Source: an uncultured Clostridia bacterium
GTDB lineage: Bacteria > Bacillota > Clostridia > Christensenellales > UBA1242
Length of the DNA stretch: 64,000 bases
NCBI GenBank assembly: GCA_944381155.1
Contig: CALWKA010000001.1
Location: forward strand, 66,529-130,528
Direction of reading: 5' to 3'
Position numbers and translations under genes: made by a program. The notes beneath the pieces are model-generated. The model saw only the letters and a program-made list of their open reading frames with translations. It was not told the origin of the DNA and searched no databases. Position 1 is the first letter of the stretch; each line of letters opens with the position of its first letter. Positions 35,648-44,555 of this stretch are shown piece after piece.

Positions 35648-35675
35648 ATCAGATTTGAAAATATAAGGAGATAAT

Positions 35676-35846
35676 ATGGCAAAGAAAGCAAAAACCAAAA
35701 GAGAAAAGATTATACTTGAATGTACTGAATGTAAGAATAGAAATTACAATTCAACGAAAAACAAGGCAAACAACCCTGAAAGAATGCAGATCAAAAAATA
35801 TTGCCCAACTTGCAGAAAGACCACAGAACACAAAGAAACTAAATAG
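35676..35846 (+). CDS. rpmG: 50S ribosomal protein L33
   Basis: 56 residues, the normal length, and too short for a 60-residue cut-off. It begins [20 protein letters not shown] and ends TTEHKETK. The two C-x-x-C pairs (CTEC near 16-19 and CPTC near 44-47) are those of the zinc-binding C+ form of L33. AAGGAGA precedes the ATG. It heads the rpmG-secE-nusG unit, the conserved arrangement in Firmicutes. A zinc-independent paralogue may exist elsewhere in the genome; none is in this window. Confidence 0.95.
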   Translation: MAKKAKTKREKIILECTECKNRNYNSTKNKANNPERMQIKKYCPTCRKTTEHKETK

Positions 35847-35854
35847 AGGTGAAT

Positions 35855-36277
35855 ATGTCTAAAAAGAAAAAATCTGCCAAGAAAAAAGTTCAGATAAAAT
35901 CATCGACTGAACAAAATGGCGAAGTTTTGACAAATGAGCAAACCAACGCGATTGTCGGTGAAAATGAAAATTTGATGACGCAACCTAGCGAAAGTCCAGA
36001 GCAAAAGCAAAAGAAGACAGACAAAGAAAAGGTCGTTGAAGTGCGGGCAAAGGATGTCGCTAAAACGCAGAAAAAAGACAAGGATAAAACTAAAAAACCC
36101 AACAAGGTGGTAAAATCTTTGAAAGATACGGGCAATGAATTGAAAAGGATTTCTTGGCCACCATTCAAACAAGTGGTTAAACAAACTGGTGTTGTACTCG
36201 TGTTTGTTATTGTTTTCGTTGTCGTATTGTTTGGATTTGATCGACTTTGCTATTGGTTGACAAGTTTCTTATATTAA
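35855..36277 (+). CDS. secE: Preprotein translocase subunit SecE, with long N-terminal extension
   Basis: 140 residues from the ATG at 35855 (AGAGGTG precedes it; the GTG at 35849 lies within that ribosome-binding site). The C-terminal 55 residues are a standard SecE domain, with LKDTGNELKRISWPPFKQV and one transmembrane helix (VVLVFVIVFVVVLFGF). SecE clamps SecY in the translocation channel. The first 85 residues are a Lys/Glu/Gln-rich low-complexity region absent from the roughly 60-residue Bacillus protein, and likely disordered in the cytosol. Position between rpmG and nusG confirms the identity. Confidence 0.93.
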   Translation: MSKKKKSAKKKVQIKSSTEQNGEVLTNEQTNAIVGENENLMTQPSESPEQKQKKTDKEKVVEVRAKDVAKTQKKDKDKTKKPNKVVKSLKDTGNELKRISWPPFKQVVKQTGVVLVFVIVFVVVLFGFDRLCYWLTSFLY

Positions 36278-36319
36278 TTATATTGTTAAATTTTAGTTTA
36301 TTTTTAAGGAGAAAATATA

Positions 36320-36877
36320 ATGGCAATTATAGATAAAGACATTGACAAAGAGCCAAAATGGTATTCGCTACGCGTGTTCGTAGGCTATGAAAATGTGGCA
36401 AAATTGAATTTGGAAAACACGATTGAAAAATATGATTTGCAAAATCGTATATTTGATATTGTCATCCCAATGGAAGATGTTTTGGTGGAAAAGCGTGGCA
36501 AAAAAGTTTTAGTTCCCAAAAAGACTATGCCAGGCTATTTGTTGGTGAAAATGTTGTACGGAGATGACATTTGGCACGCAGTGATCCACACTCAATACAT
36601 CAATAGTTTTGTAGGGCCAAAAGGTAGACCTGTGCCTATCACAGACGAAGAAGCGAGAAGGCTTGGGTTAGATGGTATAAACAAAGAAGCGAAAATTGAC
36701 CTTGATGTCAATGTTGGCGATACGATAGAAATCATAGAAGGTTCATTGTCTGGATTTGTAGGCAAAGTAAAGGATGTGGACAAAGAAAATCAGCATCTCA
36801 CTGCTGTTGTGGAAATGTTTGGACGAGATAGCGAAGTGGAATTGAAATTCAATCAGATTCGTATTGCAAACATCTAG
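36320..36877 (+). CDS. nusG: Transcription termination/antitermination factor NusG
   Basis: 185 residues. The NGN domain is at about 10-120, with KWYSLRVFVGYENVAKLNL and KKTMPGYLLVKM. The C-terminal KOW domain is at about 132-185, with VGDTIEIIEGSLSGFVGKV. NusG binds RNA polymerase and modulates pausing, and its KOW links to Rho or ribosomal protein S10. AAGGAG precedes the ATG. It is the third gene of the rpmG-secE-nusG unit; a 322-base spacer with a new promoter separates it from rplK. Confidence 0.96.
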   Translation: MAIIDKDIDKEPKWYSLRVFVGYENVAKLNLENTIEKYDLQNRIFDIVIPMEDVLVEKRGKKVLVPKKTMPGYLLVKMLYGDDIWHAVIHTQYINSFVGPKGRPVPITDEEARRLGLDGINKEAKIDLDVNVGDTIEIIEGSLSGFVGKVKDVDKENQHLTAVVEMFGRDSEVELKFNQIRIANI

Positions 36878-37071
36878 GCGAATTGAAATTTTGTATGGTT
36901 CAGACAAAAAGATCAAATAATATAAGATTTTATATTTTAGATAACTGCACAAACAAAATGTTTATCTAAAATAAATAAATCTAAATTGTATTAACTCTAA
37001 AATATATCAACTAAATAATATGTTTTGACACAACAAAACTATTTATATCCACAATTTGTCTTTATCTTGTA
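36878..37071. other. Spacer between nusG and the rplK promoter
   Basis: About 194 bases of A/T-rich sequence. No clear terminator for nusG was found and no gene is seen; the following 128 bases hold the rplK promoter and leader. Confidence 0.5.
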
Positions 37072-37099
37072 TTGACAAAATTGAATTTTATATTAAAAT
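37072..37099 (+). promoter_or_regulatory. Promoter of rplK-rplA
   Basis: TTGACA with TAAAAT at 16 bases. A TATAAT lies just downstream (37100-37105) but would be spaced too far from the -35. Confidence 0.65.
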
Positions 37100-37139
37100 A
37101 TAATAGGAAACTCATCCGCCTAAAAGAGAGAGAAAATTT

Positions 37140-37178
37140 CGTGGGAGGATAAAATTCAAGATTATCCAATCAACCACG
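37140..37178 (+). promoter_or_regulatory. Candidate L1-binding autoregulatory hairpin in rplK leader
   Basis: An outer stem CGTGG (37140-37144) pairs with CCACG (37174-37178), and an inner stem GGATAA (37147-37152) pairs with TTATCC (37162-37167). The two are separated by an asymmetric internal loop, 22 nt before the rplK start. Ribosomal protein L1 represses L11-L1 mRNA in E. coli through a similar stem-loop-stem; that role here is inference. Confidence 0.45.
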
Positions 37179-37199
37179 CCATATAAATAGGAGGAAATT

Positions 37200-37637
37200 A
37201 TGGCAAAGAAAGTTAAATCTGTTGTCAAAATTCAACTTCCTGCAGGAAAAGCCACTCCAGGACCACCAGTTGGATCATCTCTTGGACCACACGGCATAAA
37301 CATCGCAGGATTCGTGAAAGAATTTAACGACAGGACAGCAAAGCAAGTAGGATTCGTGATCCCTTGCGTAATCACTATCTATGAAGATAGAAGTTTTACA
37401 TTTGTTTTGAAGCAACCACCTGCTGCTGATTTGATCAAAAAAGAAGCAGGAATTGAAAAGGGTTCGGACAAATCAAAGAGCAAAGTTGGAAAAATTACAG
37501 TCGAACAACTTCGTAAAATTGCAGAAATGAAGATGCCTGATTTGAACGCAAGTTCAATTGAAGCCGCTATGAGTATGATAGCAGGTTCTTGTCGCAGTAT
37601 GGGCGTCACAGTGGAGGGCTACAATGAAAAGAAGTAA
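37200..37637 (+). CDS. rplK: 50S ribosomal protein L11
   Basis: 145 residues, near the normal 141. The N-terminal domain begins [20 protein letters not shown] and includes the conserved [12 protein letters not shown]. The C-terminal RNA-binding domain contains [19 protein letters not shown] and ends with [14 protein letters not shown]11 forms the GTPase-associated centre with 23S rRNA and is needed for stringent-response sensing by RelA. AGGAGG precedes the ATG. Its last 14 bases overlap rplA, so translation of L11 and L1 is coupled. Confidence 0.97.
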   Translation: MAKKVKSVVKIQLPAGKATPGPPVGSSLGPHGINIAGFVKEFNDRTAKQVGFVIPCVITIYEDRSFTFVLKQPPAADLIKKEAGIEKGSDKSKSKVGKITVEQLRKIAEMKMPDLNASSIEAAMSMIAGSCRSMGVTVEGYNEKK

Positions 37638-38316
37638 GAATTATCAGGAAGCATTGAAATTGATTGACAAGTCCAAAACTTATGATGCAAAAGAAGCGAT
37701 GGATCTTGTTACCAAGACTAGCAAAGCAAAATTTGATGAAACAGTAGAATTGCACATAAAATTGGGCGTTGATGGGCGTAATGCAGATCAACAAGTTCGT
37801 GGAGTGGTGGTATTGCCTGAAGGTACAGGAAAATCAGTTCGCGTTTTGGTGATCGCAAAAGGTGACAAGGCTGAAGAAGCAAAAAAAGCAGGCGCAGATA
37901 TCGTTGGAGATGATGAGATCATCGCAAAGATTATGTCAGGAAATTGGCTCGACTTCGATGTTTGTATCACTACGCCAGATATGATGGGTGCACTCGGTCG
38001 TTGTGCGCGTATCTTGGGACCAAAAGGCTTGATGCCAAATCCAAAGAGTGGTACGGTTACTATGGATGTGACCAAAGCAATCAAAGATGTTAAAGCAGGT
38101 AAAGTTGAATACCGTCTTGACAAACAAAACATTGTTCATGTTCGTATTGGTAAAGTTAGCTTCGGTGCAGACAGATTGTATACCAATTTATCTACAGTTA
38201 TGGATGCTATTATCAAAGCAAAACCTGCTGCAGCAAAAGGTACTTATATCAAATCTGTTTATGTTGCTACCACTATGGGACCAAGTTTGAAAATCAGTTA
38301 TTCTGAAAACAAATAA
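37624..38316 (+). CDS. rplA: 50S ribosomal protein L1
   Basis: 230 residues, full length for L1. Conserved segments are [32 protein letters not shown], the domain-II segment [38 protein letters not shown] and, near the end, [11 protein letters not shown]1 forms the mobile stalk that moves E-site tRNA, and it can repress its own mRNA. The ATG sits inside the 3' end of rplK behind GGAGGG. A terminator follows directly. Confidence 0.97.
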   Translation: MKRSKNYQEALKLIDKSKTYDAKEAMDLVTKTSKAKFDETVELHIKLGVDGRNADQQVRGVVVLPEGTGKSVRVLVIAKGDKAEEAKKAGADIVGDDEIIAKIMSGNWLDFDVCITTPDMMGALGRCARILGPKGLMPNPKSGTVTMDVTKAIKDVKAGKVEYRLDKQNIVHVRIGKVSFGADRLYTNLSTVMDAIIKAKPAAAKGTYIKSVYVATTMGPSLKISYSENK

Positions 38317-38324
38317 TATTTATG

Positions 38325-38360
38325 AAAAAACACTTTGATGGAATAGTCAAAGTGTTTTTT
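38325..38360. terminator. Bidirectional terminator between rplA and dut
   Basis: AAAAAACACTTTGA, an 8-base loop and TCAAAGTGTTTTTT form a perfect 14-bp stem, with T-runs on either strand. It serves both rplA (plus) and dut (minus). Confidence 0.92.
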
Positions 38361-38372
38361 CATACTCAAATT

Positions 38373-38804
38373 TTATTTTTTTCCAGTAGAACCGATGCCT
38401 CCGCGATCTGTGTCGGACAACTTATTTACTGTGGTAATGATATGCTCGGGCTGGTGGGATATTATTCTGAATTGGCAAATTCTTTCGTTTTTATGTATGA
38501 TAGTGTCGCGCAGGGCAATGGCCGGAAATCTCCATTGATCATTGTCACCACAAAATGATTCGTCCACAATTCCAATGCTATTTGCTTGAATTATTCCAAA
38601 GTTTTTGAATGTGCTACTTCTAGGCGCTATTATTGCCTCATAACCAGCGGGGAGTTGCATACCAACGCCGAGTTTAATTAGACGAAATTCGCCCGCTTTC
38701 ATCTCCACTTCTTCTGCACATCTTAAATCGTACCAATCACTTTTGTTTTCTATGAATTTGATGGGTTCAATATCTGTAAAATATTTTACTTTTATTTCTA
38801 ACAT
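38373..38804 (-). CDS. dut: dUTP diphosphatase
   Basis: 143 residues of the trimeric dUTPase family, which hydrolyses dUTP to dUMP and keeps uracil out of DNA. The five motifs are in order: DWYDLRCAEE (motif 1), APRSSTFKNFGI (2), NSIGIVDESFCGDNDQW (3), NERICQFRI (4) and the C-terminal DRGGIGSTGKK (5). In motif 3 the usual YRG is CGD, a modest deviation near the uracil pocket. Motif 5 has GGIGSTG instead of the common GGFGSTG. AAGGAG precedes the ATG. It lies 225 bases from the DnaI-like gene upstream on the same strand, but a separate transcript is likely. Confidence 0.9.
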   Translation of the reverse strand: MLEIKVKYFTDIEPIKFIENKSDWYDLRCAEEVEMKAGEFRLIKLGVGMQLPAGYEAIIAPRSSTFKNFGIIQANSIGIVDESFCGDNDQWRFPAIALRDTIIHKNERICQFRIISHQPEHIITTVNKLSDTDRGGIGSTGKK

Positions 38805-39029
38805 AATTCTCCTTTATTTTTTTGTTTTGATCTATAATTTTTTAGCATAAAATTTTGTAATTTGTGTTTAATTTGTGGATAAGTAAAAATGTTTGTTATT
38901 AGATTGCTTTTAGTTTTTTAATATTTTCTATTTTGAAGTTTATTCTTAATATTTTTTATATTGAATTTATTTTACATAAATTTTTATTTTAAAATATCCT
39001 TTATATATTTGATTTTTATTGATAAAGCG

Positions 39030-39977
39030 CTAAATTAGATAATTTTTATTTTTATTTTTTTTATTTTCTATTATGCGCTTGTCCGAAGGGTTCAATTGAA
39101 TGTTTAGGCATAGATTTTTGTTCGTCAGACGGCTGAATATTCGCTCGTCATATCTATCTAGGATATCGTCGGGAGATAGGTTAGTAGAAATTATCGTGAC
39201 TAGATTGTTTATCTGCCTAGTGTTGATGATATTGTATAAATATTCTTTTGTCACATTTTTCAAAATAGGCTCTGTGCCCAAGTCATCTATCAGCAACACA
39301 TCCGCCTTCATACAATCGCTAAATTCATACGATTTTCCTATATGATACAATCTCGCCAACTCGTTGAGTTCAAACATAGTTTTGAAACATACTAGATATC
39401 CGCGCTCGATCAGTTCGTTTGCCACGCACTCCATCATAAATGTTTTGCCACAGCCCGCAGGCCCTACAATATTAATGTTAATTTTGTTGATTTTTTCTGG
39501 ATATTTTTTGCACCAATCTATGATATGCGCGTATGCTTTTTGCTCGGTATCATCCATCAAGTTTTTATTCAGTTCTTTGAACGAATGAAATTTTGTCTGA
39601 CTGCTAGATTTTGTGGACAATTTTTTGTTCAATTCCTTTATGACGCACGCACATATTTTTCCGCCATTCATACCCGTGTCTTTGCAAATAGGGCAATCAT
39701 AGTGCGGGGTCAATTTTGCGCTGTTTATATGGTTCGCTTTTAGATACGAATCAATTTTACTTTTTAATTGAGAAAGTTCGTTTTTCAATTCTAAATTTTC
39801 TTTTTCGTATTTAGATTTTAGATATTCTATATTTTTTTTATAGTAATCAGTGTAAATGTCTGCAAAGTATTTGTCTTGCTTCAGATTCGAAATAAAATTT
39901 TCGCATTCTTCTTCCGCGCGGATTCGTTTTAATAAATAATTTTGTTTAATTTCTGCAATCATTTTTCTTTTGTCCAT
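39030..39977 (-). CDS. DnaI/DnaC-like helicase-loader ATPase
   Basis: 315 residues from the ATG at 39977, supported by GAGGTG and placed one base after the stop of the DnaD-like gene. The first 90 residues are a helical, Lys/Glu-rich region. Then follows a zinc-finger-like cluster (YDCPICKDTG with CAC, about 95-115), as in Bacillus DnaI. The AAA+ core carries Walker A GPAGCGKT near residue 174, Walker B VLLIDDLG near 237, and the arginine-finger region with DERIFSRLT. DnaI delivers the replicative helicase to the origin or to restart sites. The neighbouring DnaD-like gene supplies the matching initiation protein, as in the dnaB-dnaI pair of Bacillus. Confidence 0.9.
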   Translation of the reverse strand: MDKRKMIAEIKQNYLLKRIRAEEECENFISNLKQDKYFADIYTDYYKKNIEYLKSKYEKENLELKNELSQLKSKIDSYLKANHINSAKLTPHYDCPICKDTGMNGGKICACVIKELNKKLSTKSSSQTKFHSFKELNKNLMDDTEQKAYAHIIDWCKKYPEKINKININIVGPAGCGKTFMMECVANELIERGYLVCFKTMFELNELARLYHIGKSYEFSDCMKADVLLIDDLGTEPILKNVTKEYLYNIINTRQINNLVTIISTNLSPDDILDRYDERIFSRLTNKNLCLNIQLNPSDKRIIENKKNKNKNYLI

Positions 39978-39978
39978 A

Positions 39979-41427
39979 TCACACCTCAACTTCGTCTAAA
40001 TTTGAAAAGAAACTTGCAATCTGTTCTTTTGTGTAATTGTTGTGGATAAATCCAGAATTTTGTTTTGTTGTATCCGATTTTACATTTGTCTTGTCCGACT
40101 TTGCCTGATCTAGCGTTTTGTATCCGAGCGCGTTCCAATTTGACAAAATTTTGTTCAAATATTGTATTGCATTGTTAGTGCCTGCACTGATTGACGCGCC
40201 GTATAAAATTATTTCATCGCTGAATTTCCAATCTTCTGTCCAGACTTTGTAGAATTGCCTGTCCGAATTGTTGACATTTCTATTCAATTTCAAATTGTCC
40301 AACACTTTTTTGATCTTTTCGTCTTGCGCTAGATTGTCGTTTAGATATTGGATATAGGATGCTATGTTTACGATTCCTAATTTGAATAATTTAGTTATAA
40401 TATTGTTCATCCCTTCAAGCGTTTTAATTGATGACAAAAAACAATTGTTTGCAATCATTTTCAAAATTTCTATATCATATCCCATATTAAGCCAGGACAC
40501 GATGTATGTATCAATCTCTTTGGTCAAATCTTCATAATAGATTCCCAATTCTTTGTTCACAGCGATTGCGGTAAAATATAAATTTTCTTTTTCCGCCTCA
40601 TAGTTTTCAATTTCGCTGATAGCAGTCAACTTCATTTGATAATATTTTGTCAAATATTCATCCAAAATCTGCATATCTATTCGGCGTTTTTTTGATTTCA
40701 AATTTTTTACCACAAATATAATGGTGTTCAGTTCAAAGCCATAAGAATTAGTCCACTTGTTTAGCAACTCTTTATCTTCAATTTCTATCTTTCGTTTGCT
40801 TCCCATTGCCATCAAAATTAAACTAATGTTGTCATCGGCAATACCCAAATCTTCAATCTTTTTTAGCACTGCATCTTTTGATAAAATGCCTTCGCGAATC
40901 CAATCTTTTGCCACCATTATAGGATATTTTGGAATAATCTTAACCTTATAATTCACACAATATTTCACTATCTCCAATAGGGCAGATTGTTCTATATGTT
41001 TATTTTCAATCAAATAATAATATTCACTATATTCGTTTTGTGTGATCATATGGTTTGGGAAAAGTTCCTGCAATTGAATATTAAAATCTGCGTATTTGTC
41101 TGGTTTAAATTTTTTTATGGCTTGACCATTGCTGATGACGGGTAGATATCTTACTTCAATAGGATCGGTAGAGAGTACTTGCACCAACCCCTTTTCTTCC
41201 CAATATTTGAAAAGTGATATTACATCGTCCTCGGCTAGATTCAAAACTTTACAAAAATATTCAAGCGAATTATCTTCGTCCTGACCAGAATTGCACTTGT
41301 ATAGCCCCAAAATATATGCTTTTACGCATAAATCGGGTGCGCTCGGCAAATATTCGCTGATAAATACATTATCAAGCACTGTTTTATTGCTAGTTTGATA
41401 ACTAGGTGAAAATTTACAAAATGACAT
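39979..41427 (-). CDS. DnaD/DnaB-type replication initiation protein
   Basis: 482 residues. The N-terminal 100 residues look like a winged helix (DDVISLFKYWEEKGLVQVL). Two or more DnaD/DnaB DDBH2-type helical domains follow. The last, at about 385-440, has the diagnostic pattern YKVWTEDWKFSDEIILYG then IQYLNKILSNW then GYKT, corresponding to the YxxxIxxxW motif. Such proteins bind and remodel DNA at replication start and recruit the helicase loader. The stop is one base from the start of the DnaI-like gene, so the two are co-translated. A promoter (TAGACA-17-TAAAAT on minus) lies at 41462-41434. Confidence 0.85.
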   Translation of the reverse strand: MSFCKFSPSYQTSNKTVLDNVFISEYLPSAPDLCVKAYILGLYKCNSGQDEDNSLEYFCKVLNLAEDDVISLFKYWEEKGLVQVLSTDPIEVRYLPVISNGQAIKKFKPDKYADFNIQLQELFPNHMITQNEYSEYYYLIENKHIEQSALLEIVKYCVNYKVKIIPKYPIMVAKDWIREGILSKDAVLKKIEDLGIADDNISLILMAMGSKRKIEIEDKELLNKWTNSYGFELNTIIFVVKNLKSKKRRIDMQILDEYLTKYYQMKLTAISEIENYEAEKENLYFTAIAVNKELGIYYEDLTKEIDTYIVSWLNMGYDIEILKMIANNCFLSSIKTLEGMNNIITKLFKLGIVNIASYIQYLNDNLAQDEKIKKVLDNLKLNRNVNNSDRQFYKVWTEDWKFSDEIILYGASISAGTNNAIQYLNKILSNWNALGYKTLDQAKSDKTNVKSDTTKQNSGFIHNNYTKEQIASFFSNLDEVEV

Positions 41428-41433
41428 ACCTTT

Positions 41434-41462
41434 ATTTTAACACAATTTTTTCAATTTGTCTA
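41434..41462 (-). promoter_or_regulatory. Promoter of DnaD-like/DnaI-like operon
   Basis: On minus, TAGACA and TAAAAT are separated by 17 bases, upstream of the ATG at 41427. Confidence 0.6.
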
Positions 41463-41529
41463 TTATATCTGTCGCTAGATCACTTCCATTTTTTGTTCTA
41501 ATATGGTGAGCTTGTTCATAATATTCAAT

Positions 41530-43008
41530 ATGAAAAAATTTTTAATTGTTTTTTTAGTTTTCATCATAGGCATCGGTTGCGTTGCTTGCAAAAAGAAAGA
41601 TGACATTTCCGATTTAAGCAAAGATCTATCTAATTATGAGATAGTGCTCGATTTAGATACGACCACATTTAGTGCACAGGCAAATTTGACGCTAGATTAT
41701 ATCAATTCTAGCGCGGATGAATTGAGCGAATTGAAATTTCATTTGTATCCGCAATTTTTCAAAGAAAATGCCACGGATCTTGTTGTCAGCAGTACAAAAC
41801 TGAATGACGCTTATCCTAATGGATTGGATTATTCTATGTTTGAAGTCGGACGAGTGCAGGTGGGCGGGCAGGATGTTGCGGTAGAATATGCGGGCGAATA
41901 TAGCGATATTTTAGTGGTGGACTTGATAAATATATTGCTTCCAAGTGAGCGAGCCCAGATATATATTGAATTTAGTTTTTCTTTGCCAAATTGTGAGCAT
42001 AGATTCGGCTATGGTGAAAATACAATAAATCTAGCCAATTTTTATCCAATTGTCTGCGTGTATGAAAATGGAAGTTTTGACGAAAGTGGATATAGTCCAA
42101 ATGGTGATCCATTTTATAGCGAATTGGCAAACTATTCTGTGATTGTAAATATGGATAGCAAAGATTTAATTTTGGCTGGCACGGGAGAGAAAACGAACAC
42201 GCGAAAAAGTGACGGAAAATATCAAACTTCATTTAGTGCAAAATTGGTGCGTGATTTTGCGTTGGTCGCGAGTGACAAATTTGAGATTGTTTCAAAAAGG
42301 GCAGGAGATGTAAAGGTGGAGTATTATTATTTTTCAGACGAAAACGCAAACGAACATTTGCAGGCGGGTGTAGACGCAATCAGCACTTTTTCTTCTCTTT
42401 TCGGCGACTATCCTTATTCAACATTTTCGATTGTGAAAACAGATTTTATTTATGGTGGAATGGAGTATCCGAATTTGGTGATGATAAGTGCGGACATAGA
42501 ATCATCTGTCGATTATAAAAATGTGATAATTCACGAAACTGCTCACCAATGGTGGTATGCAATGGTTGGCAATGATGAGTATACATATCCTTGGCTAGAT
42601 GAAGCACTTACTGAATATTCTACAATATTATTCTACGATTTCAATTCAGATTACGATTTGACTCACTCACAGATTGTGGATGCATCAAAGTCGAATTATA
42701 CTTTGTTTGTGAGTGTGTATCAAGATGTGTTGGGAGATTTAGACACGAGTATGCGTGCGGTGGACGAATATGATAGCGAACCTGAATACACTTATTGTAC
42801 TTATGTAAAAGGTGTATTAATGTATGAAAGTTTATATCAATTAATTGGAAAAGATGATTTTTTGTCAGGCTTGAAAATCTATTTTCAGGAGAACAAATAT
42901 TCAAATGCCACTCCAAATGATTTGATAAATTCTTTTGAAAAAGTGTGCGGATCTGATTTGGAAAATTTCTTTTCAAGTTGGGTCAACGGAAAGGTTGTGA
43001 TAAGATAA
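41530..43008 (+). CDS. M1-family metallopeptidase lipoprotein
   Basis: 492 residues from the ATG at 41530. The signal peptide ends in a lipobox (GIGC17 or CVAC20), so the enzyme should be tethered outside the membrane. The gluzincin motif is complete: HETAH at residues 335-339 and the third zinc ligand Glu358, 18 residues after the second His (WLDEALTEY). The exopeptidase loop reads YGGMEYPN, where the family has GAMEN, so the terminal Asn is replaced by Tyr and amino-terminal specificity may be altered. It hydrolyses extracellular peptides, presumably for nutrition or turnover. No Shine-Dalgarno is present; CATAAT lies 7 nt before the ATG. It is divergent from the DnaD-like gene. Confidence 0.9.
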   Translation: MKKFLIVFLVFIIGIGCVACKKKDDISDLSKDLSNYEIVLDLDTTTFSAQANLTLDYINSSADELSELKFHLYPQFFKENATDLVVSSTKLNDAYPNGLDYSMFEVGRVQVGGQDVAVEYAGEYSDILVVDLINILLPSERAQIYIEFSFSLPNCEHRFGYGENTINLANFYPIVCVYENGSFDESGYSPNGDPFYSELANYSVIVNMDSKDLILAGTGEKTNTRKSDGKYQTSFSAKLVRDFALVASDKFEIVSKRAGDVKVEYYYFSDENANEHLQAGVDAISTFSSLFGDYPYSTFSIVKTDFIYGGMEYPNLVMISADIESSVDYKNVIIHETAHQWWYAMVGNDEYTYPWLDEALTEYSTILFYDFNSDYDLTHSQIVDASKSNYTLFVSVYQDVLGDLDTSMRAVDEYDSEPEYTYCTYVKGVLMYESLYQLIGKDDFLSGLKIYFQENKYSNATPNDLINSFEKVCGSDLENFFSSWVNGKVVIR

Positions 43009-43460
43009 ATTTTTCAATATTTTAAATAAAAAATAACATAAAAATAAATTATAAATAAAAGATAAAAACAATAAAAATAAATTATAAAATAAATATAAGA
43101 CAAAAACAATGAAAATTAAAATGTAAAATAAAAATAATATAAAAATAAAATTAATAAAAATTTTAAAAAAATATATAAAAATATTAAAAAATAATAAAAA
43201 ATCAATGTTAAAATAAAGATTTTTTAAAATTTTTTTACATTTTTTGTATTAAAAAATAATTATAAATTAAAATAATGAAAATTATTAAATCGTAAATACT
43301 AATTAATAAACATTAAAATAAATTTTCAAATATAAAAAACAAATTAAATAAATTAAAAAGTTAAAATAAAATTAAGGTGATTGAATCTCAAAGCATTTTA
43401 AGCACTAATATATTTTTAGTAAATTAAAAAATAAAAATTAATAATTAGTTTAGTTTAAAA
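43009..43460. other. A/T-rich spacer
   Basis: 452 bases between convergent genes, nearly all A and T with short A-runs separated by T. No gene, RNA or convincing terminator is seen. Confidence 0.6.
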
Positions 43461-44555
43461 TTATTTTTGATTGCTGTTCAATAGTTTAATAAATATTTCC
43501 AAATTGTCTTTTAGTCGTGCATCATTAGGATTTAGTTTGATCGCATTTTCAACAGATATAATCGCACGACGATAATCTCCAATTTCATAGTAGCACAAAG
43601 AAAGATAGTCATAGGGTAGACTTCCCCAACAAGCAGGATTTGACATATAATTGATTTGCTTTTCCTGTATCTTAAACATTTCGTTTAGGATGAGTGCTGA
43701 TTTCAAAAATTCTTTATTTTCAAAATAAAACATTGCCAATTCAAAGTATGGTTCGCGCACATAGTCCGCTTCCAAAATTGCCAATATCAAATATTCTTCT
43801 TGCTTCTTTTTCTCTCCCTTATGTTTATAGCAGTTGGCAATGTATTTCAGGCTCGAAGCGCGTTCAATATCCCATCTGGCGGTAGGCAAACTCAAGTGGC
43901 GCAAAAAAGTATCGATAGCCTTATCATATTCGCCGTGAAACATATATTCGCGCGCTAGATAATGTGTATTTCTATCGTCATTGGGATTTTCTTTGACCGA
44001 CATTTCTAATAATGGCAGATATTGTGCGCGAGATTTTGTGCTATCCGCTTTGTGATTAAGTTGAATATTTGGGATGTCTACTACTTCCAATTTTTGATCG
44101 GTGGTAGGAATTAGCACTTCGTGCACAGGATTTTTCCACATATACGCCTTGTTTTTGTGGATTTTGTCTGCCATAAAAACTATTCCTTCGCTTCCGTCTG
44201 GATTGAAATTCCAAGTATATCTATATCTTGCTCTCCCTGTGTTTTCGTGCCAATTATCGCGCAAAAGTTTTATCCAGCCGGGCTCAAAATATTCATCTAT
44301 GTCTATGGATACACATATTTCAGCGTCGTCTGGAATCAGTTTCATACTATCATTTCGCGCTTCATCAAATCTAAAATTCTCATAAATTTTTTGCTCTACA
44401 ATTACGCCTAGATCTTTAAACTTTTGAAAACTTCCATCTGTGCTTCCCGTGTCTAACACACAAATATAATCAGCATCTTTGATTGAAATGTACCAACGAT
44501 CGATGAATTTCATTTCGTTTTTTGCTATTGTATATACACATATTTTTTTGTTCAT
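43461..44555 (-). CDS. Family 2 glycosyltransferase with TPR repeats
   Basis: 364 residues. The N-terminal GT-A domain (about 1-170) begins KICVYTIAKNEMKFIDRW, has VLDTGSTDGSFQKF and a DxD-type metal site in SIDIDEYFEPGW. This is the pattern of the SunS-like or 'tetratricopeptide glycosyltransferase' group. From residue 180 the chain is helical, with repeats such as NTHYLAREYMFHGEYDKAID and YDYLSLCYYEIGDYRRAI typical of TPRs. These proteins glycosylate peptides or surface polysaccharides, and the acceptor here is unknown. No Shine-Dalgarno precedes the ATG. It stands alone. Confidence 0.85.
   Translation of the reverse strand: MNKKICVYTIAKNEMKFIDRWYISIKDADYICVLDTGSTDGSFQKFKDLGVIVEQKIYENFRFDEARNDSMKLIPDDAEICVSIDIDEYFEPGWIKLLRDNWHENTGRARYRYTWNFNPDGSEGIVFMADKIHKNKAYMWKNPVHEVLIPTTDQKLEVVDIPNIQLNHKADSTKSRAQYLPLLEMSVKENPNDDRNTHYLAREYMFHGEYDKAIDTFLRHLSLPTARWDIERASSLKYIANCYKHKGEKKKQEEYLILAILEADYVREPYFELAMFYFENKEFLKSALILNEMFKIQEKQINYMSNPACWGSLPYDYLSLCYYEIGDYRRAIISVENAIKLNPNDARLKDNLEIFIKLLNSNQK

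Noticed and set aside
38874..38882. Perfect DnaA box (TGTGGATAA) next to the helicase-loader operon
   Set aside because: Single 9-mers with the same sequence also occur inside genes at 4788, 18983, 40041 and 45197. There is no cluster, no dnaA or dnaN, and no unwinding element pattern, so an origin is not supported.
41490..41530. Sigma-E-like promoter (CATAATAT) before the M1 peptidase
   Set aside because: The -10 resembles CATAnnAT, but the only -35-like match is 11 bases away rather than 13-14. A leaderless sigma-A promoter explains the position equally well.
43009..43460. Hidden small RNA or origin in a long A/T spacer
   Set aside because: The composition is nearly pure A and T, no stable stem or promoter could be distinguished, and similar spacers occur throughout the window.
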